Source of the DNA: SHVO01 sp041919675
GTDB lineage: Bacteria; Pseudomonadota; Alphaproteobacteria; Rhodospirillales; Rhodospirillaceae
DNA: 14,117 nt
NCBI GenBank assembly: GCA_041919675.1
Contig: JAYRTJ010000089.1
Location: 1 to 14,117 of the forward strand
Direction of reading: 5' to 3'
The notes below the pieces were generated by a model that was not told the origin of the DNA, searched no databases, and was given only the letters and a program-made list of their open reading frames with translations. Made by a program: the position numbers and the translations under genes. This document shows, one piece after another, positions 1 through 11,400 of the stretch (its first letter is position 1; every line of letters starts with the position of its first letter).

Positions 1-593
1 ATCAGGATCTTTTGAGTGAAGTCGCGTCGCGCGGCTACCTGGTGATTGCCAATGGGCCGATCCAGCCGGTCGATCTCGACAATTCCACCACGGCCGCGCA
101 GCTCACCGAAGCCCTCGACTGGGCCATGGCTGAAAACACGCGGCCCGGCAGCAAGCATTTAGGAAAATTGGATACGGCGCTGGTGGCCGTGATGGGCCAC
201 TCCTGCGGCGGACGTCAGGCGCTGATCGCTTCGGCGGACCCGCGTGTGAAGACCTCGATCATCGTGAGCGCGGGCGGCTCGCCGCCCGAGGTCCTCACCA
301 AACTGCACGGGCCGATGCTGTACCTCGCGGGCGGGCCTTCGGACCGCGCGCAGAAGATGGTGGAGCATGACGTCGCCGCGATCACCCACGTTCCGGTGAT
401 GAAGGTGGAGTTGGACGCCGGCCACAACGGCACGCTGTTCGACCTGGAAGGCGGCGCGTTCGGGCGCGTCATCAATGCATGGCTGGCGTGGAAGCTGCGC
501 GGCTCCGGCGAGGGCGCGAAATGGTTCGTCGGCGCCGAATGCCTGCTGTGCAAGGTTTCGGCCTGGACTCTCGAGAAAAAGCGGATCGAGTAG
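1..593 (+). CDS. Alpha/beta hydrolase, serine-esterase type, 5'-truncated by window edge
   Basis: This is the C-terminal part of an alpha/beta-hydrolase-fold enzyme. The frame is open to the window edge and the text before the first possible TTG start (12) reads as normal coding sequence, so the true start lies outside. Numbering from that TTG, the nucleophile elbow is G-H-S-C-G with Ser64 (codon 201-203). His138 in the A-G-H-N-G-T stretch is the likely catalytic histidine, and Asp111 after the G-G-P-S strand is a candidate acid. The C-terminus carries a C-x-x-C pair just before the last conserved-looking segment (A-W-T-L-E-K-K). The family includes dienelactone-hydrolase-like and cutinase/PET-hydrolase-like esterases; the substrate cannot be told from the sequence. 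There is no stretch suggesting a membrane anchor in the visible part. A signal peptide, if any, would be upstream of the window. Confidence 0.85.
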   Translation, partial: QDLLSEVASRGYLVIANGPIQPVDLDNSTTAAQLTEALDWAMAENTRPGSKHLGKLDTALVAVMGHSCGGRQALIASADPRVKTSIIVSAGGSPPEVLTKLHGPMLYLAGGPSDRAQKMVEHDVAAITHVPVMKVELDAGHNGTLFDLEGGAFGRVINAWLAWKLRGSGEGAKWFVGAECLLCKVSAWTLEKKRIE

Positions 594-627
594 GCGCAAG
601 CGCCCCGACCTCCCCGCAAACGCGGGG
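593..627 (+). terminator. Two tandem GC-rich hairpins after the hydrolase
   Basis: Immediately at the hydrolase stop is GGCG-CAAG-CGCC (593-604), followed by CCCCGC-AAAC-GCGGGG (612-627). Both can fold into stable stems. Neither is followed by a T-tract, so a classical intrinsic terminator is not shown; they may still stall polymerase or protect the mRNA 3' end. Confidence 0.35.
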
Positions 628-648
628 CCAGCCATGCGCGGCGCAAAA

Positions 649-677
649 TTGACATCGCACACCGGCTTTCCCAAGCT
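649..677 (+). promoter_or_regulatory. Possible -35 element upstream of the oxidoreductase gene
   Basis: A perfect TTGACA lies at 649-654, some 50 bases before the ATG at 704. At 17 bases spacing the -10 position reads CAAGCT, a poor match, so this is only a candidate housekeeping-sigma promoter for the downstream gene. Confidence 0.3.
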
Positions 678-703
678 GCCCGCCTACAACAGGGGATTCA
701 CGC

Positions 704-1624
704 ATGAAAATCGCCGTAGTGGGCGCCGGCGGTGTCGGCGGCGCCTTTGGTTTGGCCTTAGCTAAAGCCGGCGCGGATGTCACCTTCATCGCGCGCGGCA
801 AACATCTCGCGGCCATGAAAGAGAACGGCCTGCGCATCCAGGGCGGACGCGGCGCGGCCCATCTGTTCCCGGCGCAGGCGACCGACGATCCTTCCAGCGT
901 CGGCGTGGCCGACGTGATGCTTTACTGCGTGAAGCTCTGGGACCTGGAAAAGAGCGCGCACGAGGTCAAATCCATCGTCGGTCCGAACACGGCGGTGATC
1001 CCCTTACAGAACGGCGTCGATGCCGCCGAGCGCCTGGCGCCGATCTTCGGCAAGGACAATGTGATGGGCGGCGTGGCGCAGATCAGCGCTTCGATCACCA
1101 GCCCCGGCATTCTCACCCAAGTCGGCGCCACCATGCGCATGGTGTTCGGCGAATTCGACGCGCCGACGAGCCCGCGCGCCGAACGTTTCCTGGCGCTGTG
1201 TCACAAGGCAGGTTTCGATGCGAAGCTGAGCGAAGACATCCGCAAAGAACTGTGGATGAAATTCATCATGCTGGCGTCGAACGCCTCGGTGATGTCGGCG
1301 GCGCGCCAGGCCCTCGGCCCCTTGCGCGCCGATGCGGACATGATGGCGGTATTCACGGCGGCTTATGAGGAAGTCATCGCCGTGGGCCGCGCGAGCGGCG
1401 TCCATTTGGGACCGGACGCCATCGAGCCGGTGCTGGCCTTCCTGCGCACCGCCCCGCCGGAGATCAAACCGTCGATGCTGCTCGACCTGGAACGCGGCAA
1501 CCGGCTGGAACTGCCGTGGCTGGGAGGCAAGGTGGTCGAACTCGGCAAGACGCTCGGCATCCCGACACCGACGCATGGCATGCTGTACGCCCTGCTGAAG
1601 GGGCACGCGATGGGGCGGCATTAG
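704..1624 (+). CDS. Ketopantoate reductase-like (ApbA/PanE family) NADPH oxidoreductase
   Basis: The 306-residue protein starts at ATG 704 after an AGGGGA ribosome-binding site. The N-terminus has the Rossmann dinucleotide fingerprint G-A-G-G-V-G-G (residues 7-13), followed by the I-A-R-G turn typical of NADPH-binding family members. The C-terminal helical domain contains W-M-K-F with Lys186 in the place of the catalytic lysine, and the S-M-L-L-D-L-E-R-G-N block with a conserved acidic patch before the G-I-P-T-P end motif. PanE reduces 2-dehydropantoate to pantoate for coenzyme A synthesis. This protein belongs to the branch reading K-F-I-M-L-A-S-N-A-S, in which the asparagine normally found four residues after the lysine is a leucine. 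It may therefore act on another 2-oxo acid, so no panE symbol is given. It is likely transcribed alone and converges on the cupin gene. Confidence 0.85.
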   Translation: MKIAVVGAGGVGGAFGLALAKAGADVTFIARGKHLAAMKENGLRIQGGRGAAHLFPAQATDDPSSVGVADVMLYCVKLWDLEKSAHEVKSIVGPNTAVIPLQNGVDAAERLAPIFGKDNVMGGVAQISASITSPGILTQVGATMRMVFGEFDAPTSPRAERFLALCHKAGFDAKLSEDIRKELWMKFIMLASNASVMSAARQALGPLRADADMMAVFTAAYEEVIAVGRASGVHLGPDAIEPVLAFLRTAPPEIKPSMLLDLERGNRLELPWLGGKVVELGKTLGIPTPTHGMLYALLKGHAMGRH

Positions 1625-1653
1625 AGGGGCTAAGGACGACGAGGTTGAGGACA

Positions 1654-2037
1654 TTACTTCCTCAAATACGCATCGCTCCCGTCGATCCAATCGGCGCGGG
1701 GCGGAGTGAAGATGTCGAGTTCGAAACAGTCCTCGACCGCGACGGCGCTGTGCAGGACGCCGCTGGGAATGAGAATGATCTCGCCCGCGCGCACGGTAAT
1801 CTCCTCGTCCTGTTCGTCATAAAAGGTAAAGGCGAGCGCGCCGGTGAGGACATAGGTGTACTGCTCGTTGTCGTGCCGGTGGGCAGGAACGATGGAGCCC
1901 TTGGGCAGCGTGATCTGCGCGACCATGGCGTCGTTGGAATGGACGAAGCGCCGCGTGATGCCCATACGCATCCGGTCCTCGCGGACGTCTTTCCATTTCG
2001 TGTGAACGACGGGTGTTGCTCGATTTGCGCTGGCCAT
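1654..2037 (-). CDS. Small single-domain cupin protein
   Basis: The 127-residue cytoplasmic protein has one cupin barrel. Motif 1 is G-S-I-V-P-A-H-R-H-D-N-E-Q followed by V-L-T-G, giving His53, His55 and Glu58 as metal ligands. Motif 2 is G-E-I-I-L-I-P-S-G-V-L-H with His96 as the fourth ligand. All ligands are present, so metal binding is expected. The start at ATG 2037 has a clean AAGGAG site about six bases upstream on the minus strand. Such short cupins bind diverse small molecules or act as dioxygenases or isomerases; no substrate can be assigned. The gene is divergent from the hybrid kinase, with about 128 bases between their starts, and converges on the oxidoreductase with a 29-base gap. 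Confidence 0.88.
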   Translation of the reverse strand: MASANRATPVVHTKWKDVREDRMRMGITRRFVHSNDAMVAQITLPKGSIVPAHRHDNEQYTYVLTGALAFTFYDEQDEEITVRAGEIILIPSGVLHSAVAVEDCFELDIFTPPRADWIDGSDAYLRK

Positions 2038-2111
2038 GGTGTGCTCCTTTTTTCGTTGGGGCGACAGTAAGGGGATTGCGCGAGAAGCGACACCCGGAAA
2101 AGAACGCCCCT

Positions 2112-2128
2112 ACCCTCGCCCCTTCAGG
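2112..2128 (+). repeat. Weak fourth match to the ACCCTC..CTTTCA-type extragenic repeat
   Basis: The stretch ACCCTCGCCCCTTCAGG in the cupin/kinase divergent gap matches about 12 of 17 positions of the repeat at 5715-5731. It may be a decayed copy or chance in GC-rich sequence. Confidence 0.2.
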
Positions 2129-2165
2129 CTCCTTACGATGGCGCGGGGATTGCAAGGGGCTTTTC

Positions 2166-5255
<3,090 letters not shown>

Positions 5256-5263
5256 TACGTTCG

Positions 5264-5695
5264 ATGGCGGCGAGCGACGATCTCTATAAGGACGTATCCG
5301 TGCTGGTCGTCGAGGACGAGCAGACGACACGCGCGAGCATCAAAAGCATCTTAAGGCAGATCGGCATTCCGACGATCACCGACGCCGCGGACGGCCGCGC
5401 CGGCCTGGCGGAACTCGCACGGACGCGGCCGACGGTGGTTTTGTGCGACGTGCACATGCAGCCGGTGGACGGCCGCCAGTTCCTGAAAATGGTGCGTACG
5501 GCCAAGGTCCCTTGGATCAACAACATCCCGATCATCTTCCTGACCGCCGACGCGAACCCCCATACGGTGAGCTTCGCCAAGGAATTCGCCGTGAACGGTT
5601 ACCTGGTGAAACCGGTGTCGGTGAAGGATGTGAAGAGCCGCATCGATGCGGTGTTGAAAACGCTGGATCGCTCGGCACAAAGCCGGGGTTTGTAG
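5264..5695 (+). CDS. Stand-alone CheY-like response regulator receiver
   Basis: The 143-residue protein is a single receiver domain without any output domain. The acidic pocket is E-D-E (residues 17-19), the phospho-acceptor is Asp62 in L-C-D-V-H-M, the switch threonine is Thr94 in F-L-T-A-D, and Lys116 lies in L-V-K-P. It starts 8 bases after the hybrid kinase stop, with AGGA inside the kinase's last codons as a plausible ribosome-binding site, so the two are almost certainly co-transcribed. By established phosphorelay logic the HPt His972 of the kinase is the likely phosphate donor. The target may be a flagellar, enzymatic or further relay protein encoded elsewhere. The Q-P-V-D-G turn after the acceptor is that of the single-domain receivers often found beside hybrid kinases. 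Confidence 0.92.
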   Translation: MAASDDLYKDVSVLVVEDEQTTRASIKSILRQIGIPTITDAADGRAGLAELARTRPTVVLCDVHMQPVDGRQFLKMVRTAKVPWINNIPIIFLTADANPHTVSFAKEFAVNGYLVKPVSVKDVKSRIDAVLKTLDRSAQSRGL

Positions 5696-5714
5696 AAAAA
5701 ACGACCCCTCCGCG

Positions 5715-5744
5715 ACCCTCTCCTTTCAAGGCAGGGAAAAAAGG
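5715..5744 (+). repeat. Extragenic repeat copy 1 (CTTTCA-type with A6 tail)
   Basis: Just after the receiver gene, CCCT-CT-CCTT-TC-AAGG-C-AGGG can form an imperfect hairpin and is followed by AAAAAAGG. The core CCTTTCA and the A6 run match the right arm of the inverted repeat at 7246-7267. On the plus strand the hairpin is followed by A rather than T, and on the minus strand the T-run precedes it, so it is not a classical terminator in either direction. Confidence 0.5.
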
Positions 5745-5822
5745 CGGGGCCACTTGATGTTTGCTGCGCCGTGCCGTGCACAGTAGAAGTAGGTCATCCT
5801 CCGCCTCACGGATCTTCCAGAA

Positions 5823-7163
5823 ATGGCAAACGATCATCTTCTCAATCTTCTGTCCGACCTCATCGGCGACGCGCGGAAAGCCGGCGCCGACGAGGCCGAC
5901 GCCATCGTCGCGGACGGCACATCGGTGTCCATCACCTATCGCCTCGGCAAGCTGGAACAGCTGGAGCGCTCGGAAGGCGGCGACGTGGGCCTGCGCGTGC
6001 TCGTGGGCAAAAGACAAGCCATCGTGTCGTCGGCGGACCGCTCGAAAGAGGCCTTGAAGGAACTGGTGGAACGCGCGGTGGCCATGGCGCGCACCGTGCC
6101 GGAAGACGAATACTGCGGACTGGCCTCGCCCGACCAGCTGGCGAAGACGCTGCCGAAGCTGGACATCTGCGACCCCGCCGAAGTGAGCGCCGACACGCTG
6201 ATCGAACGGGCAAAAGCCTGCGAAGACGCGGCGCGCGCCGTGGCCGGGGTGACGAACTCCGACGGCGCCTCGGCGGCGTGGGGACAAAGCAGTGTCGCGA
6301 TTGTCGCCTCCAACGGGTTCCAGCGCAGCTATGCGTCGTCGGGCTCGTCTTTAAGCGTGTCGGTGCTGGCCGGCGCGGACCAGGGCATGGAGACGGATTA
6401 CGACTACAGCTCGGCGGTGTACTTCGCCGACCTGCGCGGCCCGGAAGACATCGGCAAGACGGCCGGTACGCGCGTGGTGAAGAAACTGAACGCGCGCAAG
6501 GTCGCGAGCCAGAAAGTGCCGCTGATTTTCGATCCGAGGGTCGCACGCGGCATGGTGGGCAGCTTCCTGTCGGCCATCAACGGCGCGGCGGTGGCGCGCG
6601 GGACCACGTTCCTGAAGAACGCCATGGACACGGACGTGTTCGGCAAGCACATCACCATCGTCGAGGACCCGCACCGGGACCGCGGCCTGCGCTCGAAACC
6701 CTGCGACGCGGAAGGGCTGCCCAACAGCCGCCGCAACCTGATCGATGCGGGTGTGCTGACCACGTGGATCCTGGACCTGCGTTCGGCGCGCCAGTTGAAG
6801 CTGGCGCCGACGGGCCATGCGGCGCGCGGCCCCGGCGGACCGCCGAGCCCGTCATCGACCAACGTCTACATGGCGGCGGGCAACGACACGCCGGCGGCGC
6901 TGATGAGCGATCTCAAATCCGGCTTCTACGTGACCGACCTCGTCGGCCAGGGCGTGAACATGGTGACCGGCGATTACAGCCGCGGCGCCGTGGGCTTCTG
7001 GATCGAGAACGGCCAGCTCGCCTATCCGGTGAGCGAAGTGACCGTGGCGGGGAACATGAAGGACATGTTCAAGCAGCTGACCCCGGCCAACGATCTCGAC
7101 CTGCGCTTCGGCATTGATTCGCCGACCCTGCGGATCGACGGAATGACGGTGGCCGGGACTTAG
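5823..7163 (+). CDS. pmbA: PmbA/TldE-family protein (TldD/PmbA metalloprotease partner)
   Basis: The 446-residue length is usual for this family. The C-terminus has the family block G-D-Y-S-R-G-A-V-G-F-W-I-E-N-G followed by Y-P-V-S-E-V-T-V-A-G-N, and the middle has the P-T-G-H-A-A-R-G ... S-T-N-V-Y stretch. No HExxxH metal motif is present, which fits PmbA/TldE, the non-catalytic partner, rather than TldD. The TldD/TldE heterodimer is a cytoplasmic protease known for maturing microcin B17, degrading the CcdA antitoxin and trimming other modified peptides. No tldD-like gene is in the window, so the partner must be elsewhere. The ATG at 5823 has no strong ribosome-binding site. The 127-base gap from the receiver gene and the repeat inside it suggest a separate transcription unit. 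Confidence 0.9.
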   Translation: MANDHLLNLLSDLIGDARKAGADEADAIVADGTSVSITYRLGKLEQLERSEGGDVGLRVLVGKRQAIVSSADRSKEALKELVERAVAMARTVPEDEYCGLASPDQLAKTLPKLDICDPAEVSADTLIERAKACEDAARAVAGVTNSDGASAAWGQSSVAIVASNGFQRSYASSGSSLSVSVLAGADQGMETDYDYSSAVYFADLRGPEDIGKTAGTRVVKKLNARKVASQKVPLIFDPRVARGMVGSFLSAINGAAVARGTTFLKNAMDTDVFGKHITIVEDPHRDRGLRSKPCDAEGLPNSRRNLIDAGVLTTWILDLRSARQLKLAPTGHAARGPGGPPSPSSTNVYMAAGNDTPAALMSDLKSGFYVTDLVGQGVNMVTGDYSRGAVGFWIENGQLAYPVSEVTVAGNMKDMFKQLTPANDLDLRFGIDSPTLRIDGMTVAGT

Positions 7164-7267
7164 TTTTTCCCCTCCCCTGAAAGGGTGGAAAAGGCGCTTC
7201 ACGGCGCGCGGCGACCCGCCAGTTAAGTATACTGTCCCCGAAACTACCCTTTCAGGGGAGGAAAAAA
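7164..7267. repeat. Long inverted repeat between convergent genes
   Basis: The left arm (7164-7186) begins directly after the pmbA stop: T5, then a C-rich run, ending CCTCCCCTGAAAGGGT. The right arm (7246-7267) is its near-perfect reverse complement, with 16 contiguous matching bases and then A6 facing T5. The 59-base spacer contains TTAAGTATACTG, which is AT-rich against its surroundings. The structure separates pmbA (+) from the lipoprotein gene (-). It could work as a bidirectional transcription stop or be a small mobile or extragenic palindromic element. The arms belong to the same family as the repeat at 5715-5744. Confidence 0.7.
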
Positions 7268-7272
7268 CGGCG

Positions 7273-8283
7273 CTAACTCGCCGGGAGCATGATGAGGGGG
7301 GCCATCTTGGCGGTGTCGCCCGACTGCAGGGTCAAGAGCATGCTGAGCAGCGCGAAGGTGACTTTCGAATCGCCGTCCGTGTCGGCGATATAGAACCAGG
7401 CATTGCGGTAACGCACCTTCACGGCGGCGTCGGCGGGCTCCGTCATCGACGTGCGCACGCGGAAGAGGCTTTCGTCCGGGCCGCCCGGCGCACGTGAGCG
7501 CGCGGCGGCGACGTCGCGCGCCGGCACATCGACGCCGTCCGCGAGGAAATAGAGCGCCGAGTAGAGCGAGCGGGTGGCAAGGCCCGCCGGCGCGTTGCCG
7601 CTGGCCGCCCCGCCGAAGCCGTGGCGCAGCTGGATGGTCTCGCCGCCGCAAGCCGCGCGCAGCGCCTTGCAGACGGTTTGATAGGCCGGAAGATCGCGCG
7701 CGGCGGGCGAGAAGGTCAGCAGCAATATGGGCGAGCCGGCGTCGATGCCGACCGTGAGATCACCGGTGCGCTGAAGATCGCGCAGAGCCGACGCAAGCCC
7801 GCGGAAATCGGCGCCCGCGTTGCGGATGCCGCCCAAAGACTCGCCGGTGAGCATGAGCACGCGCTCGATGCTCCAGCCGGCCTGGAGGACCAGGGTCAGC
7901 GTGCGCATGTCGAGCGGGGTGAGCACCTGGCGCACGAACTTCTCGCCGTTGTTGGGCGTGTAGAAGATGAGCGGCGAGTCTTCGATGCGCGGGCCAAGCT
8001 CGGGAGTCAGGGAACTTGTGCCGGGCAGCGGCACCGTCGCACGCAGATTGCCGCTGACGGTGTAGGTGGCCTTGCTGGTGATGTTGGTGACGTCCAGGAA
8101 CAGGACCGGATCGTTGTAGCGCTGGCGGACGACGTTGAGGAGGAGCTGCTGCGCGTCGGTCTCCTGCACCGCCTCATTATAAAGCGGGCGGCCGGCGGCC
8201 AGATAATTGGGCCCGAGCTGCGCGCAGCCCGGCAGCAGAGCGGCGCACGCAAGCACGGCCGCACGCGGCAAAATCTTATCCAA
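7273..8283 (-). CDS. Putative lipoprotein of unknown function
   Basis: I do not recognise a named domain. With a TTG start at 8283 the 336-residue product begins M-D-K-I-L-P-R, then a short hydrophobic run ending in the lipobox L-L-P-G-C, with Cys20 as the lipidation site, then A-Q-L-G-P-N-Y. The signal is therefore an SPII lipoprotein type, and Ala at +2 favours outer-membrane sorting if the usual rule applies. The mature part has a conserved-looking block (A-V-Q-E-T-D-A-Q-Q-L-L-L-N-V-V-R-Q-R-Y-N) and later a cysteine pair about nine residues apart (V-C-K-A-L-R-A-A-C-G). Alternative starts are TTG 8289 (GGGGGA at 8294-8299 but only 4 bases away) and GTG 8337, which adds an 18-residue tail unlikely for a signal peptide. 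It is divergent from the ABC-protein gene across about 160 bases, so shared control is possible. Confidence 0.75.
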   Translation of the reverse strand: MDKILPRAAVLACAALLPGCAQLGPNYLAAGRPLYNEAVQETDAQQLLLNVVRQRYNDPVLFLDVTNITSKATYTVSGNLRATVPLPGTSSLTPELGPRIEDSPLIFYTPNNGEKFVRQVLTPLDMRTLTLVLQAGWSIERVLMLTGESLGGIRNAGADFRGLASALRDLQRTGDLTVGIDAGSPILLLTFSPAARDLPAYQTVCKALRAACGGETIQLRHGFGGAASGNAPAGLATRSLYSALYFLADGVDVPARDVAAARSRAPGGPDESLFRVRTSMTEPADAAVKVRYRNAWFYIADTDGDSKVTFALLSMLLTLQSGDTAKMAPLIMLPAS

Positions 8284-8346
8284 ACGCAAGCGATCCCCCG
8301 AATTCAACGGTTGGGAGTGTAGGAGCCCCCGCACCACCCGTGCAAC

Positions 8347-8376
8347 TTGTTTGCAGTCTTATGACGGTTGTACGAT
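8347..8376 (+). promoter_or_regulatory. Candidate sigma-70-type promoter for the ABC fusion gene
   Basis: TTGTTT (8347-8352) and TACGAT (8371-8376) are separated by 18 bases and lie about 70 bases upstream of the ATG at 8447, in the only AT-richer part of the gap between the lipoprotein and ABC genes. Each hexamer has four of six consensus bases. Confidence 0.3.
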
Positions 8377-8446
8377 AGCGCCAGAGCGGCCGAAGCCGCC
8401 GGGGCAGATGGGGCAGGTCCGCGTCACGCGGGCCGAGTAAAGGTTC

Positions 8447-11400
8447 ATGGATAAAGGCATTTTTCATTTCATCTGGCGCTACAGCGCCCGCGATCAGCTC
8501 GTGCTTATTCTGCTGTCGGTGCTGGCGCTTCCGGTCCTTTATTTCACCTTCGACCTGCCCAAGACGATCGTGAACCGCGCCATCGGCGGCGAGGGCGGTT
8601 TCCCGAAGGCGGTCATGGGTCACAACCTGGAGCAGATTCCCTATCTCCTGGTGCTCTGCGGCGCCTTCCTGGGCCTGGTGCTGGTGAACCTCGCCTTCAA
8701 GTACATGACCTCGACGTATCGCTATCGTGTGGGCGACCGGCTGCTGCGCCGCCTGCGCTTCGACCTCGTGGAGCGCCTGATGCGCTTCCCGCAGCGCGAG
8801 TTCCGCAACACATCGAGCGGCCAGGTGGTGTCGATGGTGACGGCGGAGACCTCTCCCTTGGGTTTCTTCATCGCCGAAGCCTTCGCGGTGCCGGCGGTGG
8901 CGCTGGGGACCCTGCTGACCATCGTGCTGTTCATGTTCATGCAGGACTGGATGATGGGCCTGGCGGCGATCTCGCTGCTTCCCGCTCAACTGTACCTGAT
9001 CCCGAAGTTCCAGAAGCGCATCAATATCCTGCAGCGCGAGGAAGTGAGCGCGGTGCGCCAGATCTCGCAGCGCGTGGGCGACGTGGTGGCGGGCGTGGGC
9101 GAAATCCACGGCCACGACACCTCGCAATATGAACTGGCGGATTTCTCCAAACGTTTAGGCGGCGTGTTCAAGACGCGCGTGGAGATCTCCTCCAACCGCT
9201 ACATCGTCAATATCCTCAACACCTTCTTCTCGCAGCTGACGCCCTTCTTCTTCCTGTCGATCGGCGGCTACCTGGTGATCAAAGGCGATATTTCCCTCGG
9301 CGCGCTGGTGGCGGTGCTGGCGGCGTACAAGGACATGTACGCGCCGTACAAGGACCTGATCGACTATTACCAGAAGGCCGCCGATGCGCGAGTGAAGTTC
9401 GATCAGCTGAAAGAGTTTTTCGAGCCGCCCGGCCTCTTGCACCGGGACCGCCTCAACAGTGAAGCGCCGGGCGCCGCGTTCGACGCGGGCACTTTGTCCG
9501 TCGCGAACCTGGTGGTGGAATCCGACGACGGCGTGCGCGCGGTGGACGGCGTCACCCTGTCGCTGACCCTGCCCGGCCACGCCATGATCGTGGGCGGCGG
9601 CGGCAGCGGCGCGGAAGACCTCGCGCTGGCGCTTGCAAGACAGGTGCTGCCGGCGGCGGGGCGTCTTGCCGCCTCCGACATCAACCTGCCGGAGCTGCCC
9701 GACAGCGCCACAGGGCGCAAGATCGGCTACGCGGGTCCGCAGACCCATTTCCACGCCGGCACGCTGCACGACGCGCTGGTGTATCCGCTGCTGCATCGCC
9801 CGAACGGCGAGAGCGATGCGGACGCGGAGCGGCGCGAGGCGGTCCGCGCTGGCAATTCCGCCTACGATCCCGACGCGGACTGGATCGACTACGCGGCGGC
9901 CGGATGCGCCGGGCCTACAGAGTTGGCGGCGCGCATGACGGATGTGCTGCGCATCGTCGGGCTGGACCGGGATGTCTATGACGCGGGCCTGCGCCGGGCG
10001 ATCAACCCGGACGCGCAGCCCGCGCTCGCCGAGCGCCTGGTGGCCGCAAGAGCCGCGTTCCGCGCACGCGTGGAGCGCGACAATCTCAAGGGCCTGATCG
10101 AACCGTTCGACGCGGATAAATATCTGAAGAACGCCTCCGTGGCGGAGAATATTCTTTTCGGCACGCCGCTGGGCGCGTACTTCGCGATCGAGAACCTGGG
10201 GCGCAACGCGTTTCTGCTGAAGGTGATCGAGGACGTCGGGTTGACGGCCGAGTTCCTGGAGCGCGGCCGCAAGCTCGCGGCGACCATGATCGACATCTTC
10301 CGCGACCTGCCGCCGGGCCATGAATTCTTCGAGCGCTTCAGCTTCATCAAGGGCGAGGACCTGCCGGAGTTCGAAAGCATCCTGCGCCGCGCCGAGACGC
10401 AAGGGCTCGGCCGTTTAGATGCCGACGACCGCGCGCTGCTGCTCTCCCTGCCCTTCAAGCTGGTGGTGAACCAGCATCACGTCGGGCTGATCGACGCCAA
10501 GATGCAGAGCCGCCTCCTGCATGCGCGCAAGGCGTTCGCGCGGACGCTGCCTGAAGACCTGCGCGGCGCCGTGCAGTTCTTCGATGCGGCCGCCTACAAC
10601 GCCGCAAGCAGCATCGCCGACAACCTGATCTTTGGGAAGATCGCCACCAACCGTGCCGACAGCGGACCGGCCATCGGCGCGCTTCTGACGGAAGTGCTCG
10701 ATGAACTGGATTTGCGCGGCGATGTGATCGCGGCCGGGCTCGGGATCGACATCGGTGTCGGGGCTTCGCGGCTTTCGGTGCAGCAGCGCCAGAAACTGGC
10801 CTTGGCCCGCGTGATCCTGAAGCGCCCCGACATCCTGATCCTCAACGACGCCTTCGCGGGTATCGATCCGGCCGAGCAGGACACAATCGTCGCGCGCATC
10901 AAGGGGATGTTCGAAGGCCGCTCGCTGATCCTGGTGGAGCCCACCGACCGGCGCGCGGGGCTGTTCGAACATGTGTTCCGCATGGAACGCGGCAAGGTCG
11001 TCTCGGCGGAGGAACGCGCGGCGACGGAGATCCAGGGCGAGACCGGGCCCGCGGAAACCGAAGTCGGGCTCAATGATGTCGTCGCCATTTTCCAACGCAT
11101 CCCGCTGTTCGCAGGCATCGACCGCTCCAAACTCAAACTCCTGGCTTTCACCAGCGATCACGCGACCTTCGACGAGGGCCAGTACGTGTTCCGCCAGGGC
11201 GAGCGCGGCGACAACGCCTATGTGATCATCGAGGGCGAAGTCGAGGTGGTGCTGGAGTCCATGAGCGGGCCGCGTGTGCTGGCGGTGCTGGGCGCGAACC
11301 AGGTGTTCGGCGAAATGGCGCTGCTGTCGAAAGTGCCGCGCACGACCAGCATCCGCGCGCGCTCGAACGCGCGCATGGTGGTGATCGCCTCCGACGTGTT

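Noticed and set aside
2013..2165. In-frame upstream extension of the hybrid kinase (51 more codons)
   Set aside because: It would overlap the cupin gene's start, its first residues do not look like a membrane leader, and GTG 2166 has a good AAGGGG site directly before TM1.
5715..5744. Intrinsic terminator after the receiver gene
   Set aside because: The stem is imperfect and followed by A6 on the coding strand instead of a T-tract, so it was recorded as a repeat.
5771..7117. Second plus-strand open frame overlapping pmbA
   Set aside because: It is a frame-shifted reading of pmbA, rich in Gly/Arg, while the pmbA frame carries the family motifs.
8284..8337. Longer N-terminus of the lipoprotein from GTG 8337
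   Set aside because: The added 18 residues put a polar tail before a signal peptide; the TTG starts near 8283-8289 give a normal lipoprotein signal.
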